Positions 18,318 to 25,774 of a DNA stretch of 36,803 nt are shown piece by piece. The stretch comes from Prochlorococcus sp. AG-363-A03 (lineage in GTDB: Bacteria; Cyanobacteriota; Cyanobacteriia; PCC-6307; Cyanobiaceae): contig QCEW01000012.1 in the NCBI GenBank assembly GCA_003280445.1, forward strand, positions 1-36,803, read 5' to 3'. Each line of letters starts with the position of its first letter. Position 1 is the stretch's first letter. The notes below the pieces were generated by a model. The model saw nothing but the letters and a program-made list of their open reading frames with translations. It was not told where the DNA came from and did not search any database. The translations under genes and the position numbers were made by a program.

Positions 18318-20378
18318 TCATAGCTTAATTTTTTTTGAATACTCGCTTGAAACCATAAGCACAAGACTGTTACTTTCAATCCGCACATTTGATTGATTAG
18401 CCAAAGGTTTTTTAGAGATATTTTTGGTTTTCAAAATAGAGGTATCAATATATTTTTTCCAAGGCGAAATTGGGGTTGGCAAGTCAAAAAGCATTGATTC
18501 TTTGTAAGCATTAAAGCCAAGCCAGATTGCTGAGCCTTCATCTTTTTTGTTAATGCTAAATCCAAGAGTATGTGACCAGTCACTCCAGTCAGGTTTATTA
18601 ACTTTAATGCCATGCCACTGAATCCAAAAAGGGGATGCTTTGACCTTGGTATCATCTTTTTGACAATCATAAATACTATCAGGACTGAAAAACTCAGGCA
18701 GTTGTTTCCTTAGAGATATCAGCTTTAATACAAATTCTTTTAAGTCATGATCCCAATTTTTATGATTCCAATCCATCCAGCCAAGTGGGTTGTCTTGACA
18801 CCATGTGTTGTTATTACCTCCTTGGCTTCTACCTACTTCGTCTCCCATTAAAATCATTGGTACTCCTGGAGATAAAAGTAGTGTTGAAAGAAGATTTCTT
18901 TGTTGTTTTTGCCTTAAATTATTTATTTCTTTATTAGTAGTTGGTCCTTCAATTCCATAATTATAACTATTATTATTGTTCTCCCCATCTCTATTATTTT
19001 CTCCATTTGCAAGGTTATGCTTTTTGTTAAAACTTACTAGATCTTTTAATGTGAATCCATCATGAGAAGTTATAAAATTAACACTAAATATATTTGCTAA
19101 ATTATTATCATTATACAATGATTTATTACCTATTAATCTATCTTTAAGTGGCCATATTGTGCCTTTTTCCCCTTTCCAAAATCGTCTGATATCATCTCTA
19201 AAGTGACCATTCCAGGTTCTGAATTCTTTCGCTGGAAAATCACCTAGTTTATAAAGCCCGCCGCAATCCCAGGGCTCACTGATTAATTTCACATCACTTA
19301 GTTTAGGATCTGCTTCTATTTCTTCAAATAAGGGAGGCTTCTCTAAAGGAATTAAATTCTCGCCTCTACTCAGAGCAATACCTAAGTCAAAACGAAATCC
19401 ATCAACACCTAGCTCAATTGCCCAACAACGCAGTGATTCTAATATTAATTTTCTAACTAAAGGACGATTAGCGGCAATACTATTTCCACATCCACTCACA
19501 TCTTGATAATTGTTCTTTTCATCTTGATGGTAGTAAGTTTTAGGACCAAAATTTTTCCAACTTATACTTGGCCCATTTTGATTCCCTTCTGTTGTGTGAT
19601 TATAAACAACATCGATTAATACTTCTAGCTCATTATCATGACAAACTTCTACAAAATGTTTGAATTGTTTTCTTGCTTCTAATGGATTACAGCTATCTAC
19701 AAAACCTTGATGGGGTGTGAACCAATTTATAGGGCTATATCCCCAATAGTTAACTAGACCTTCAGGAGCATCATTAGCATCGAAAGCGAATACCGGAAGT
19801 AGTTCAATAGATGTAATGCCAAGACTTTTTAGATAAGGTATTTTTTCAATTAAACCTATAAATGTACCTTTCTTACTATCACTAATACTTGAATCACTAC
19901 TTTTAGTGAACCCACCAACATGTAATTCATAAATAATTGTTTTATTCCATGAATGTTTAGGTCTTGGGTGAGATTTAAAGTCAAAATAATCTCTTTTAGT
20001 TACTACTCCCTTTAAGCAATTGCCATAACTATTATTCACTTTTTCCTTTTGATTCCTTATGTAATTTCTCCACCCTGTAATTGCTCTAGCACAGGGATCT
20101 AAAACAATATGTTTCCCTGCATCCATGTTCTCGTCAATTGATACTTTATATCCATATAAAGTTCCTTCAGTTAGTCCCTCTATTTCAACGTGCCAATAAT
20201 CTCCAGACCTGTTTTTCTGATCTAAGGATATTGTTTCTTTTGCATACTCGTCATCTTCATTCTGGAAGATTAGTAATTCGATATTTGTTGCATGTGGAGC
20301 TGCGATAGAGAAATTAACCCCATCAAGAGTAACTGAGCTACCCAAAGGCCATGCTGAACCAACTTTTACTTTTCCCAA
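18318..20378 (-). CDS. glgX: Glycogen debranching enzyme / isoamylase-type (GlgX)
   Basis: Hydrolyses alpha-1,6 branches during breakdown of glycogen, the cyanobacterial carbon reserve. An N-terminal CBM48-like domain spans about 7-100 (PLGSSVTLDGVNFSIAAPHA), followed by a GH13 catalytic barrel: DVVYNHTTEG at about 256-265, nucleophile D331 in GVDGFRFDLG, acid/base E368 in ISEPWDCGG, and D440 in FITSHDGFTL. Length 686 is normal for GlgX. All catalytic residues are present. A 693-bp gene-free stretch lies upstream before hup. Confidence 0.94.
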   Translation of the reverse strand: MGKVKVGSAWPLGSSVTLDGVNFSIAAPHATNIELLIFQNEDDEYAKETISLDQKNRSGDYWHVEIEGLTEGTLYGYKVSIDENMDAGKHIVLDPCARAITGWRNYIRNQKEKVNNSYGNCLKGVVTKRDYFDFKSHPRPKHSWNKTIIYELHVGGFTKSSDSSISDSKKGTFIGLIEKIPYLKSLGITSIELLPVFAFDANDAPEGLVNYWGYSPINWFTPHQGFVDSCNPLEARKQFKHFVEVCHDNELEVLIDVVYNHTTEGNQNGPSISWKNFGPKTYYHQDEKNNYQDVSGCGNSIAANRPLVRKLILESLRCWAIELGVDGFRFDLGIALSRGENLIPLEKPPLFEEIEADPKLSDVKLISEPWDCGGLYKLGDFPAKEFRTWNGHFRDDIRRFWKGEKGTIWPLKDRLIGNKSLYNDNNLANIFSVNFITSHDGFTLKDLVSFNKKHNLANGENNRDGENNNNSYNYGIEGPTTNKEINNLRQKQQRNLLSTLLLSPGVPMILMGDEVGRSQGGNNNTWCQDNPLGWMDWNHKNWDHDLKEFVLKLISLRKQLPEFFSPDSIYDCQKDDTKVKASPFWIQWHGIKVNKPDWSDWSHTLGFSINKKDEGSAIWLGFNAYKESMLFDLPTPISPWKKYIDTSILKTKNISKKPLANQSNVRIESNSLVLMVSSEYSKKIKL

Positions 20379-21071
20379 TTGTTGTTGTCCTTTATAAAAA
20401 TAATCAAGTAACTCTCCCTACAAGTTAGGCGTTTAGCTTGTTTTAACAAGTTATGAAAAACGAAATTCAATTTTTAAAAAACTTGCATTAGACATTTGGT
20501 GTTTTTTTAGATAAACACTAAATCGTTTTACCCTGAGAACTTGGCTGTTTTTTTTACGATTTGGTTTTTGAAAGTAGTGCCAACACATCCTATTCCAATT
20601 GAAAATCAACTTTTTTGATGGTTTTGGAAAAAAGGTCAAGGAAATATTAGAGCTTTTTTAGTGTGGCTATTATTTTGTAATACCAATAAATGTGCTGTTC
20701 TGCAGACCTTTGTTAATTCGTGAGAATTTAATTGAATGTCTGATTTTAGTTGGAAAAAATAATTAAATTCAAACTTCAAAGCTGCTCTTTAAGATAAATT
20801 CGAAAACCCACCTTTAGAGAACCCTTGCACTGACTAGCTTCTTAAGAAAGGTTGAAAATACTCATCTTTCTTAAGCTAAATGGTTCAAAGCTTTGAGAGG
20901 TGATTGAATCAAGAAAAAATGCAGATATATTTTTTAGAAAGCTTACTGTCACAAGCCCTTTGGGTTGCAGGCAAGTGATTTGGTCCATACGATTAGCAAG
21001 ATTGAGTTTTTTGGAAACTAATTATCTATTGGTTTCCCACCTCTTACTCCCTGCTACATACAATCTTTCCA
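20379..21071. other. 693-bp gene-free region between divergent glgX and hup
   Basis: Unusually long for this compact chromosome. Short frames exist at 20451-20639 (minus) and 20900-21124 (plus), but they read as low-complexity sequence with no recognisable protein features. Seen here: a 10-bp inverted repeat with one G-U pair at 20495-20522, a perfect 10-bp hairpin at 20841-20875, several T-runs, and TACAAT at 21058-21063 close to the hup ATG. It must hold the glgX and hup promoters and long leaders; it may also hold a small RNA gene, but no known family motif was recognised. Confidence 0.5.
20841..20875. other. Perfect 10-bp inverted repeat (hairpin), possible RNA or regulatory element
   Basis: CTTAAGAAAG at 20841-20850 and CTTTCTTAAG at 20866-20875 are exact reverse complements around a 15-nt loop. 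No T-run follows on either side, so it is not a standard rho-independent terminator. It lies about 200 bp upstream of hup, inside the gene-free region. Confidence 0.5.
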
Positions 21072-21347
21072 ATGAACAAAGCAGATCTAGTCAACCTAGT
21101 TGCAGCTCGTACAGAGCTAACTAAAACAGACGTCTCTCTGGTAGTTGATGCCGCCATAGATACGATAATTGATTCTGTAGTGGAGGGTAAGAAAGTCTCC
21201 ATTCTTGGGTTTGGCTCTTTTGAACCCCGCGATCGTTCTGCTCGTCAGGGATTAAATCCTAAAACTGGAGAAAAGATAGCGATACCTGCTAAGCGAGTAC
21301 CTGCCTTTACTGCAGGGAAGTTATTTAAGGACCGCGTCCAGGGATGA
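21072..21347 (+). CDS. hup: DNA-binding protein HU
   Basis: Small basic histone-like protein that bends and compacts DNA. The 91 residues follow the family from MNKADLVNLVAARTELTKTD through VSILGFGSFEPRDRSARQG to LNPKTGEKIAIPAKRVPAFT, with the beta-arm Arg/Pro segment intact. Length is exactly that of bacterial HU. It has its own transcription unit: a long upstream region without genes and two tandem hairpin terminators directly downstream. Confidence 0.97.
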   Translation: MNKADLVNLVAARTELTKTDVSLVVDAAIDTIIDSVVEGKKVSILGFGSFEPRDRSARQGLNPKTGEKIAIPAKRVPAFTAGKLFKDRVQG

Positions 21348-21353
21348 GTCTTT

Positions 21354-21383
21354 AAAAAGCTGTTTTGAAACTTAGCTTTTTTT
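21354..21383 (+). terminator. First hairpin terminator of hup
   Basis: AAAAAGCT at 21354-21361 pairs with AGCTTTTT at 21374-21381 across a 12-nt loop, and runs into a T-tract. It begins seven bases after the hup stop. Confidence 0.65.
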
Positions 21384-21384
21384 A

Positions 21385-21413
21385 GGGACTCTTTATGATG
21401 AGTCCCTTTTTTT
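21385..21413 (+). terminator. Second, strong rho-independent terminator of hup
   Basis: GGGACTC (21385-21391) and GAGTCCC (21400-21406) form a perfect 7-bp GC-containing stem with an 8-nt loop, followed directly by seven T residues. This is the clearest terminator in the window and lies just downstream of a weaker hairpin. Confidence 0.9.
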
Positions 21414-21517
21414 GTAAAAATTTAAGATTTATATTATTAAAAAAATAATTTTTATTCACCAAGATATTGTTAGTCATATTCAAATAATTATCAATACATT
21501 TTATTGGAGATTATGTT

Positions 21518-21844
21518 TTGATTAGTTATCCATTTAAAAAAAATAAATTAATATCAGTTTTTTGTATATGTCTATTCATTCCTTTAAATCAACTGATGGC
21601 AAATGAATCCAAAGATTATCTGAACATTGATATGCTGGTATTTAGATGTTATGAAGACATGAAATCATGCAAGGAAGCATTATTTAAAATAAATGAATAT
21701 CAAAAAATGGCTGCAATAAATAAAAAGTTTTCTTGTCAAACTAGATTATTAGGTTTAGAGGCAAATTTAATCATGGCTATGAATTCTAATTTTAAAAGAA
21801 AAGAAGCTAAAAGTATTATGGATTCTATCAAGAAATATTGCTAA
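21518..21844 (+). CDS. Small secreted Cys-containing protein of unknown function
   Basis: 108 residues from a TTG at 21518. The start is supported by GGAGA seven bases upstream and by the absence of an in-frame ATG before the signal peptide. The N-terminus is basic (KKNK) then hydrophobic (LISVFCICLFIPL), with likely cleavage after MANES. The mature part is helical and Lys-rich with four cysteines (FRCYEDMKSC, SCQTR, and a C-terminal Cys), suitable for two disulfides in the periplasm or lumen. I do not recognise the family. It begins a run of small genes after the hup terminators. Confidence 0.65.
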   Translation: MISYPFKKNKLISVFCICLFIPLNQLMANESKDYLNIDMLVFRCYEDMKSCKEALFKINEYQKMAAINKKFSCQTRLLGLEANLIMAMNSNFKRKEAKSIMDSIKKYC

Positions 21845-21991
21845 ATATAATTTAAAAATAGATCACTTCATTATTGATTTCTGACTTAGTTAACAAACTA
21901 ATGTGAAAAACTAGACCAAAAAAGGTTTTTATCTGATCTGCATAAGTAAGCTTAGGACTATAAATATAAAGAAATTCTTCTTACTAAGAAA

Positions 21992-22264
21992 ATGGGATCC
22001 AAAGCTTCTAATTCCAAAAAAACTAACGATAAGGCAACAAAGGCTAATAAGGTCAAAGGCAATAAGTTTAAGAAATCAACTTCTAATGATCCAGATGTAT
22101 TGGTTAACCTGCCAGCTGGCATGAAGTATAAAGTCCCAGGTAAGCGTCAGAGAGTTATTATTGGTTCAATAGTAATTGGTTTGAATGTTTTGTTAGTTAT
22201 CAGTGTACTTGTTTACTTTTACAATCCTGCATTTCAAGAGTTTGTTTACAATTTTGGCCGATGA
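21992..22264 (+). CDS. Small Lys-rich single-TM protein, conserved-hypothetical type
   Basis: 90 residues. The first 30 are almost all Lys/Ser/Asn/Ala (strongly basic), then a short conserved-looking segment DVLVNLPAGMKYKVPGKRQR, then one transmembrane helix VIIGSIVIGLNVLLVISVLVYF at about 55-76 and a short FNP-containing tail. The positive-inside rule puts the basic N-terminus in the cytoplasm. The basic part could contact nucleic acid or membrane lipids, which is inference. Coding composition and the ordered segment after the basic region argue that it is a real gene. No function assigned. Confidence 0.72.
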   Translation: MGSKASNSKKTNDKATKANKVKGNKFKKSTSNDPDVLVNLPAGMKYKVPGKRQRVIIGSIVIGLNVLLVISVLVYFYNPAFQEFVYNFGR

Positions 22265-22290
22265 CAGTAGTTGTATAAAGTTAATATTTG

Positions 22291-22328
22291 AATCATTAGC
22301 AATGATTTAGGGCTATTTCTGAAAATAG
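22291..22328 (+). terminator. Two adjacent AT-rich hairpins, weak terminator candidate
   Basis: AATCATT/AATGATT (22291-22297, 22301-22307; three-base loop) and CTATTT/AAATAG (22313-22318, 22323-22328; four-base loop) follow the stop at 22264. Neither has a good T-run, so termination here is only a possibility. Confidence 0.25.
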
Positions 22329-22437
22329 GAAAATATTACTATTAAAAAATAAAAGTAAAGTTTGACTAAGAATTTTTTCTTTAGTTCTGAGATAGAAGCG
22401 CTATATTTTAATCTTATATTATAGGCATATAAATAGT

Positions 22438-22626
22438 ATGGTTCAAAAAAGAAGCCAGGCGAACAAGGTGAAAAAGATTCCTCAACAGCGAAAGACAACT
22501 CTTAAATGGGGAACAAATGGGGAGCTGTCAGCGCTTGATATGGTTCGTATATTGGATCGTTTAAATGATCAAGATTTAACTGAATGTGAGATACCTTTAG
22601 AAATAGTAAAAGAAAAAAAATTATAA
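22438..22626 (+). CDS. Small basic protein of unknown function
   Basis: 62 residues from ATG 22438. The first 25 are basic (KRSQANKVKK, QQRK), followed by LKWGTNGELSALDMVRILDR and a final acidic-basic tail. There is no membrane segment or cysteine. The mix of a basic arm with a structured amphipathic helix is reminiscent of small nucleic-acid-binding proteins, but no family is recognised. A TATATTATAG stretch at about 22415-22425 could serve as a -10 element. Codon quality and the preceding promoter-like sequence support a real gene, but a short length leaves some doubt. Confidence 0.6.
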   Translation: MVQKRSQANKVKKIPQQRKTTLKWGTNGELSALDMVRILDRLNDQDLTECEIPLEIVKEKKL

Positions 22627-22682
22627 ATTCTTTTTTTTTCTACTAAAAAAGCTAATATATTATTAATGTTTTATCAAACTCT

Positions 22683-22922
22683 ATGAAAATTATTATTGCG
22701 TTTATATCTTTAATAGCAATAATTCTTGGATATTTATATTTTTTTACTGGTTATAAATCTGCTTTTGAAGCTGATCAGCAATGCCATTATGAATTACGAT
22801 TGAAATCTGTTGAACTAGAAGGCTTGGGTTGTGATCATGATCTTGAAACTAATCAATGGATTCTTTATGAGGAAGGAATTAATGATAAGCCTTCTCAAGT
22901 TGTTGAACGTTATCGTTATTAA
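22683..22922 (+). CDS. Small membrane-anchored protein of unknown function
   Basis: 79 residues. An N-terminal hydrophobic helix (IIIAFISLIAIILGYLYFF, about 3-21) acts as signal anchor. The remaining domain has two cysteines (QQCHYELRL, GLGCDHDLE) and is acidic, ending in VVERYRY. The Cys pair could form a disulfide outside the cytoplasm. No family recognised. Its TAA overlaps, on the opposite strand, the stop codon of the convergent gene at 22919. Confidence 0.62.
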   Translation: MKIIIAFISLIAIILGYLYFFTGYKSAFEADQQCHYELRLKSVELEGLGCDHDLETNQWILYEEGINDKPSQVVERYRY

Positions 22923-23131
22923 CTTATAAATTTATTATTTATTGTTGGGAAAATATATATAGCAATAATTGAAGAGAGAAAAGCTGTAATTATAAATGTT
23001 GAAAACTGGCCTATGGATCCTGGAAGATATGTATTTTGAAGGAAATAAAAATCAATAAGTGAACCAATTGTTCCCCAAATAATTACCCAAGCAGATACGT
23101 ATGAAACACCAACTAATGTTTTTTTATTCAT
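22919..23131 (-). CDS. Small two-TM membrane protein of unknown function
   Basis: 70 residues. Two hydrophobic helices, LVGVSYVSAWVIIWGTIGSL at about 6-25 and STFIITAFLSSIIAIYIF at about 44-61, are joined by a short polar loop. No family recognised. It is downstream of the HLIP gene on the same strand with a 55-bp gap, so the two may be expressed together, which would suit a thylakoid-membrane role (inference). Its stop overlaps the stop of the convergent gene. Confidence 0.65.
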   Translation of the reverse strand: MNKKTLVGVSYVSAWVIIWGTIGSLIDFYFLQNTYLPGSIGQFSTFIITAFLSSIIAIYIFPTINNKFIS

Positions 23132-23186
23132 TGCTTTTAAAAATCAAGTAAGTTAATAGAATCAATATAATATAAAGATTTGATAT

Positions 23187-23480
23187 CTAGCTAATTCCAA
23201 AAATTTTTAACGTTGCTGGTTCTCCACTAAAGGCTAATTCAGTGAGTATGAGCATTAAAAAACCTATCATCGCTACTCTGGCATTAACAAGCTCAGCATT
23301 TTCATTAAAACCAAAAACTTGTTTTACCTCTTCTCCTTTATTGTTTATCCATTTAGGGTATGAATTGAGGCTTTGACTTTGATCAATTAGTTTTGGATCA
23401 TTTTTTGAACCAACTTTTTCTTTCTCATTTTGATCTGAATAGATATTTTGATTATTGACTTCTGAATCATTCTCTGACAT
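23187..23480 (-). CDS. High-light-inducible protein (HLIP/Scp), long N-terminal form
   Basis: Single-helix chlorophyll-binding stress protein of the thylakoid, involved in photoprotection and chlorophyll handling. The C-terminal segment FGFNENAELVNARVAMIGF (56-74) contains the chlorophyll a/b-binding signature E63-x-x-N66-A-R68-x-A-M, followed by one transmembrane helix. Before it is a hydrophilic, Ser/Asn/Glu-rich extension of about 50 residues, longer than the compact 35-70 residue HLIPs. ATG at 23480. HLIP genes are typical targets of the NblS/RpaB light-stress pathway, and nblS itself starts this window. Confidence 0.92.
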   Translation of the reverse strand: MSENDSEVNNQNIYSDQNEKEKVGSKNDPKLIDQSQSLNSYPKWINNKGEEVKQVFGFNENAELVNARVAMIGFLMLILTELAFSGEPATLKIFGIS

Positions 23481-23781
23481 TTGAGTTTAAAGCTTACTGA
23501 TCTAATTAAATTATAAGCTATTTTGATATAAGTTTTTTATTTTCGATATGTAGCTATATCTTTTAGGATTTTTGAAATGACTAACTTTCCACATCATTTA
23601 TAAAACAATCTGAATTTTTAAACTGTATGTACTAGTATTTTATATGCCTTATATAAAAAGAAAAGAGTTATATAAAAGTGAAAAGATTTATTTTTTTACT
23701 TATTAAGTTTTGTTTTGCTATTAATTAATAACTTGTTTTTGACTCCTTTTCTTGCTAAAAAATATTATCTGTTTTAACGAA
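23481..23781. other. 301-bp AT-rich intergenic region upstream of the HLIP gene
   Basis: Very AT-rich, between the minus-strand HLIP gene and the candidate small ORF on plus. It should contain the light-stress promoter of the HLIP gene. I could not place a convincing HLR1 or -10 element by eye. It contains a short imperfect tandem duplication near 23649-23685. Confidence 0.45.
23649..23685. repeat. Imperfect tandem duplication, about 19-bp unit, two copies
   Basis: TTATATAAAAAGAAAAG (23649-23665) is followed by TTATATAAAAGTGAAAAG (23668-23685). The two copies share the first ten bases exactly and the rest with one shift. It lies about 170-205 bp upstream of the HLIP start. Low-complexity slippage is a sufficient explanation. 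Confidence 0.45.
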
Positions 23782-23895
23782 ATGAATAGCGCTAGTCCGA
23801 TTTCTATTGTTTTAGATTCAGCTATCTTTTTTATTCTTTATCTTCAAGAACAAATAAAAGAACATACATTTGCATATAAAATTAATCTTTTTTGA
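23782..23895 (+). CDS. Candidate 37-codon small ORF upstream of the NdhF-like gene
   Basis: ATG at 23782 to TGA at 23895 encodes a 37-residue peptide starting MNSASPISIVLDSAIFFILY and ending in NLF. The middle (about 6-20) is hydrophobic. It ends five bases before the ATG of the NdhF-like gene, a spacing suitable for translational coupling or an upstream regulatory ORF. There is no ribosome binding site that I can defend and no known family, so it may be chance. Confidence 0.28.
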   Translation: MNSASPISIVLDSAIFFILYLQEQIKEHTFAYKINLF

Positions 23896-23900
23896 TAGCT

Positions 23901-24335
23901 ATGTTATTAAATCTTACTTGGCTAATTCCTGGCCTTCCATTGATTGCATCTCTTTTTATAACTGTTCTGTTATTGAGTTTTAGCAAGACAATGAACAGAC
24001 TTACAAAGCCGGTATCATATTTTATTATTATCAGTCTAATCTTCTCTGAGATGATAAGCTTTCTTTTATTTAAGAAAAATATATCAGGCAATGATCTTAT
24101 TTTTGGAAGTAATTTTGAATTAGTTGTTGATAGACCAGCTTTACTTTTTTCCGAATCAATAGGTTTTATCTTTTTATTGATTATGCTTTTTTCAGTTGCT
24201 AAATTAGAAAGAAGAAGTGGCTACGTTAGATACTTTATTTCTCTAGGAGTCTTAAGTAGCTTAGTTTATTTATTCTCTTTTAGTGGTAGTTTATTTCACA
24301 GCTTTTATGATCCATTAATATCCATCTATAGATAA
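23901..24335 (+). CDS. Stand-alone protein resembling the N-terminal region of NdhF (NDH-1 subunit 5)
   Basis: 144 residues from ATG 23901; an in-frame TTG at 23892 is less likely. It opens LLNLTWLIPGLPLIASLFIT, close to the start of cyanobacterial NdhF as I recall it, and later has SGYVRYFISLGVLSSLVYLF, matching NdhF GYVRFYAYLSLFSSSMLGL. Four hydrophobic helices are visible. It ends at the point where NdhF enters the conserved proton-channel core (FWELVGMCSYLLIG), so the antiporter-type domain with its channel Glu and Lys is absent. The frame has no internal stop, so it is either a maintained small membrane protein derived from NdhF or a decaying fragment. Its role is unknown; association with thylakoid NDH-1 is speculation. 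Confidence 0.55.
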   Translation: MLLNLTWLIPGLPLIASLFITVLLLSFSKTMNRLTKPVSYFIIISLIFSEMISFLLFKKNISGNDLIFGSNFELVVDRPALLFSESIGFIFLLIMLFSVAKLERRSGYVRYFISLGVLSSLVYLFSFSGSLFHSFYDPLISIYR

Positions 24336-24489
24336 AACAGTCATTTCTTTTTAGAGTAATTATTTTATAATCTATTACTTCTAGTGAAAAATAATTTAAA
24401 CTAGCACAATTGATGATTTTATTTTATCTTGTCAGAATATCTAAGCTGTAATAAAATAAAAAATAATTTTAGGATTTAAGGTTTTTACT

Positions 24490-25722
24490 TTGAGTGTAAA
24501 TTCGTCTTTAGATCTTCCAAGCAATATTGCATTAGTCCATGAATGGTTTACTCCTAGATCAACTGGAGGAGCAGAGAATGTGGTTCAGGTAATTGATGAT
24601 TTGTTGACTCAAATTACATCGCAGCCAGAACTTTTTTCTTTAGTTAATGAAGAGAACTTGCATAAAAGTAGCTGGTTGTTTAAGCGAAAAGTAAAAACAA
24701 GCTTTATTCAAAAATTACCATTCGGTGTCTCACATGTTCAACAATATTTACCCCTTTTGCCTTTTGCAATTGAACAACTCGATTTTGACGGATATCCATT
24801 GGTTATAAGCAGTAGTCACCTTGTGGCTAAGGGTGTTTTGACTTCGCCTGATCAACTTCACATTAGTTATGTGCATACACCCGTAAGATACGCATGGGAT
24901 CAGATGAATATATATTTAAAAAGATCTTTTTTAAGAAGAATTGGTTTAGGGCCATTAATTAGATGGCAATTGCACTCTTTGAGGCAATGGGATCAATTGA
25001 GTAGCTCAAGAGTTGATTACTTGTTAGCAAATTCTAATTTTACGGCAAAGAGGATTTGGAAGTATTGGAGAAGGCGTTCGGAGGTTCTACATCCGCCTGT
25101 TAATGTCAACCGCTTTGTATGGAATAAGCCTAGAGAAGATTTCTATTTAAGCGTTTGTAGACTTGTTCCCAATAAAAGGGTTGATTTGGTTGTGAGGGCT
25201 TTTAATAGGCTCAAATTACCTTTAGTTGTTGTTGGTGATGGAGTTGAAAAAGCATTGTTAAAAGATCTTGCAGGCCCAACAGTTCAAATTTTAGGTTTTC
25301 AGAGCGAAGAGAAGATTGAAGAACTTATGAGTAGATGTAGAGCTTTTGTATACGCTGGTATCGAGGATTTTGGGATTGCCCCGGTGGAGGCAATGGCTTC
25401 AGGCTCTCCTGTAATTGCTTTTGGCAAGGGAGGGGTTTTAGACACGGTTAGATGCTTTAGTTCTTATTCAGAGAAAGAGGCAACAGGACTTTTGTTTTCA
25501 GCTCAGACAGTTAATTCCTTGGTTGAAGCAATCGAGTTTTTTAAGGAAAAACAACTTTGGAGAAACTTAAATCCTGAGTTAATTAGAGGTTGGAGTAATT
25601 CTTTTTCTCAAGATTCATTTAAAAAAAGATTTGAGAAAACCATTAATAGAGCTTGGAGGGAGCATCTGAATTCTTGTGACATTGCTACTAGTGACCTTAG
25701 TTTTGCATCAAGAAAATCTTAA
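24490..25722 (+). CDS. GT4-family glycosyltransferase (GT-B fold)
   Basis: Retaining glycosyltransferase likely acting in surface polysaccharide assembly on the cytoplasmic side. The start is a TTG at 24490 with AAGG eight bases upstream. The N-terminal acceptor domain has LVHEWFTPRSTGGAENVVQV; the C-terminal donor domain begins near DFYLSVCRLVPNKRVDLVV and has the GT4 signature GIEDFGIAPVEAMASGSPVI with E-x7-E spacing and AFGKGGVLDTV. It resembles mannosyltransferases of the WbaZ type; the sugar is not certain. It is followed 52 bp later by a sugar-phosphate transferase on the same strand, forming a two-gene polysaccharide module. Confidence 0.87.
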   Translation: MSVNSSLDLPSNIALVHEWFTPRSTGGAENVVQVIDDLLTQITSQPELFSLVNEENLHKSSWLFKRKVKTSFIQKLPFGVSHVQQYLPLLPFAIEQLDFDGYPLVISSSHLVAKGVLTSPDQLHISYVHTPVRYAWDQMNIYLKRSFLRRIGLGPLIRWQLHSLRQWDQLSSSRVDYLLANSNFTAKRIWKYWRRRSEVLHPPVNVNRFVWNKPREDFYLSVCRLVPNKRVDLVVRAFNRLKLPLVVVGDGVEKALLKDLAGPTVQILGFQSEEKIEELMSRCRAFVYAGIEDFGIAPVEAMASGSPVIAFGKGGVLDTVRCFSSYSEKEATGLLFSAQTVNSLVEAIEFFKEKQLWRNLNPELIRGWSNSFSQDSFKKRFEKTINRAWREHLNSCDIATSDLSFASRKS

Positions 25723-25774
25723 TTAAGTATGGTATCAATTTATTGGAGTCTTGAGCTTACTAACTCAATAATTT

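Noticed and set aside
20451..20639. Minus-strand 62-codon frame upstream of glgX
   Set aside because: The product is basic, Phe/Lys-rich low-complexity sequence arising from A/T runs, with no start signal or family features.
20900..21124. Plus-strand 74-codon frame overlapping the hup start
   Set aside because: It overlaps the well-supported hup gene in another frame and its product shows no protein-like pattern.
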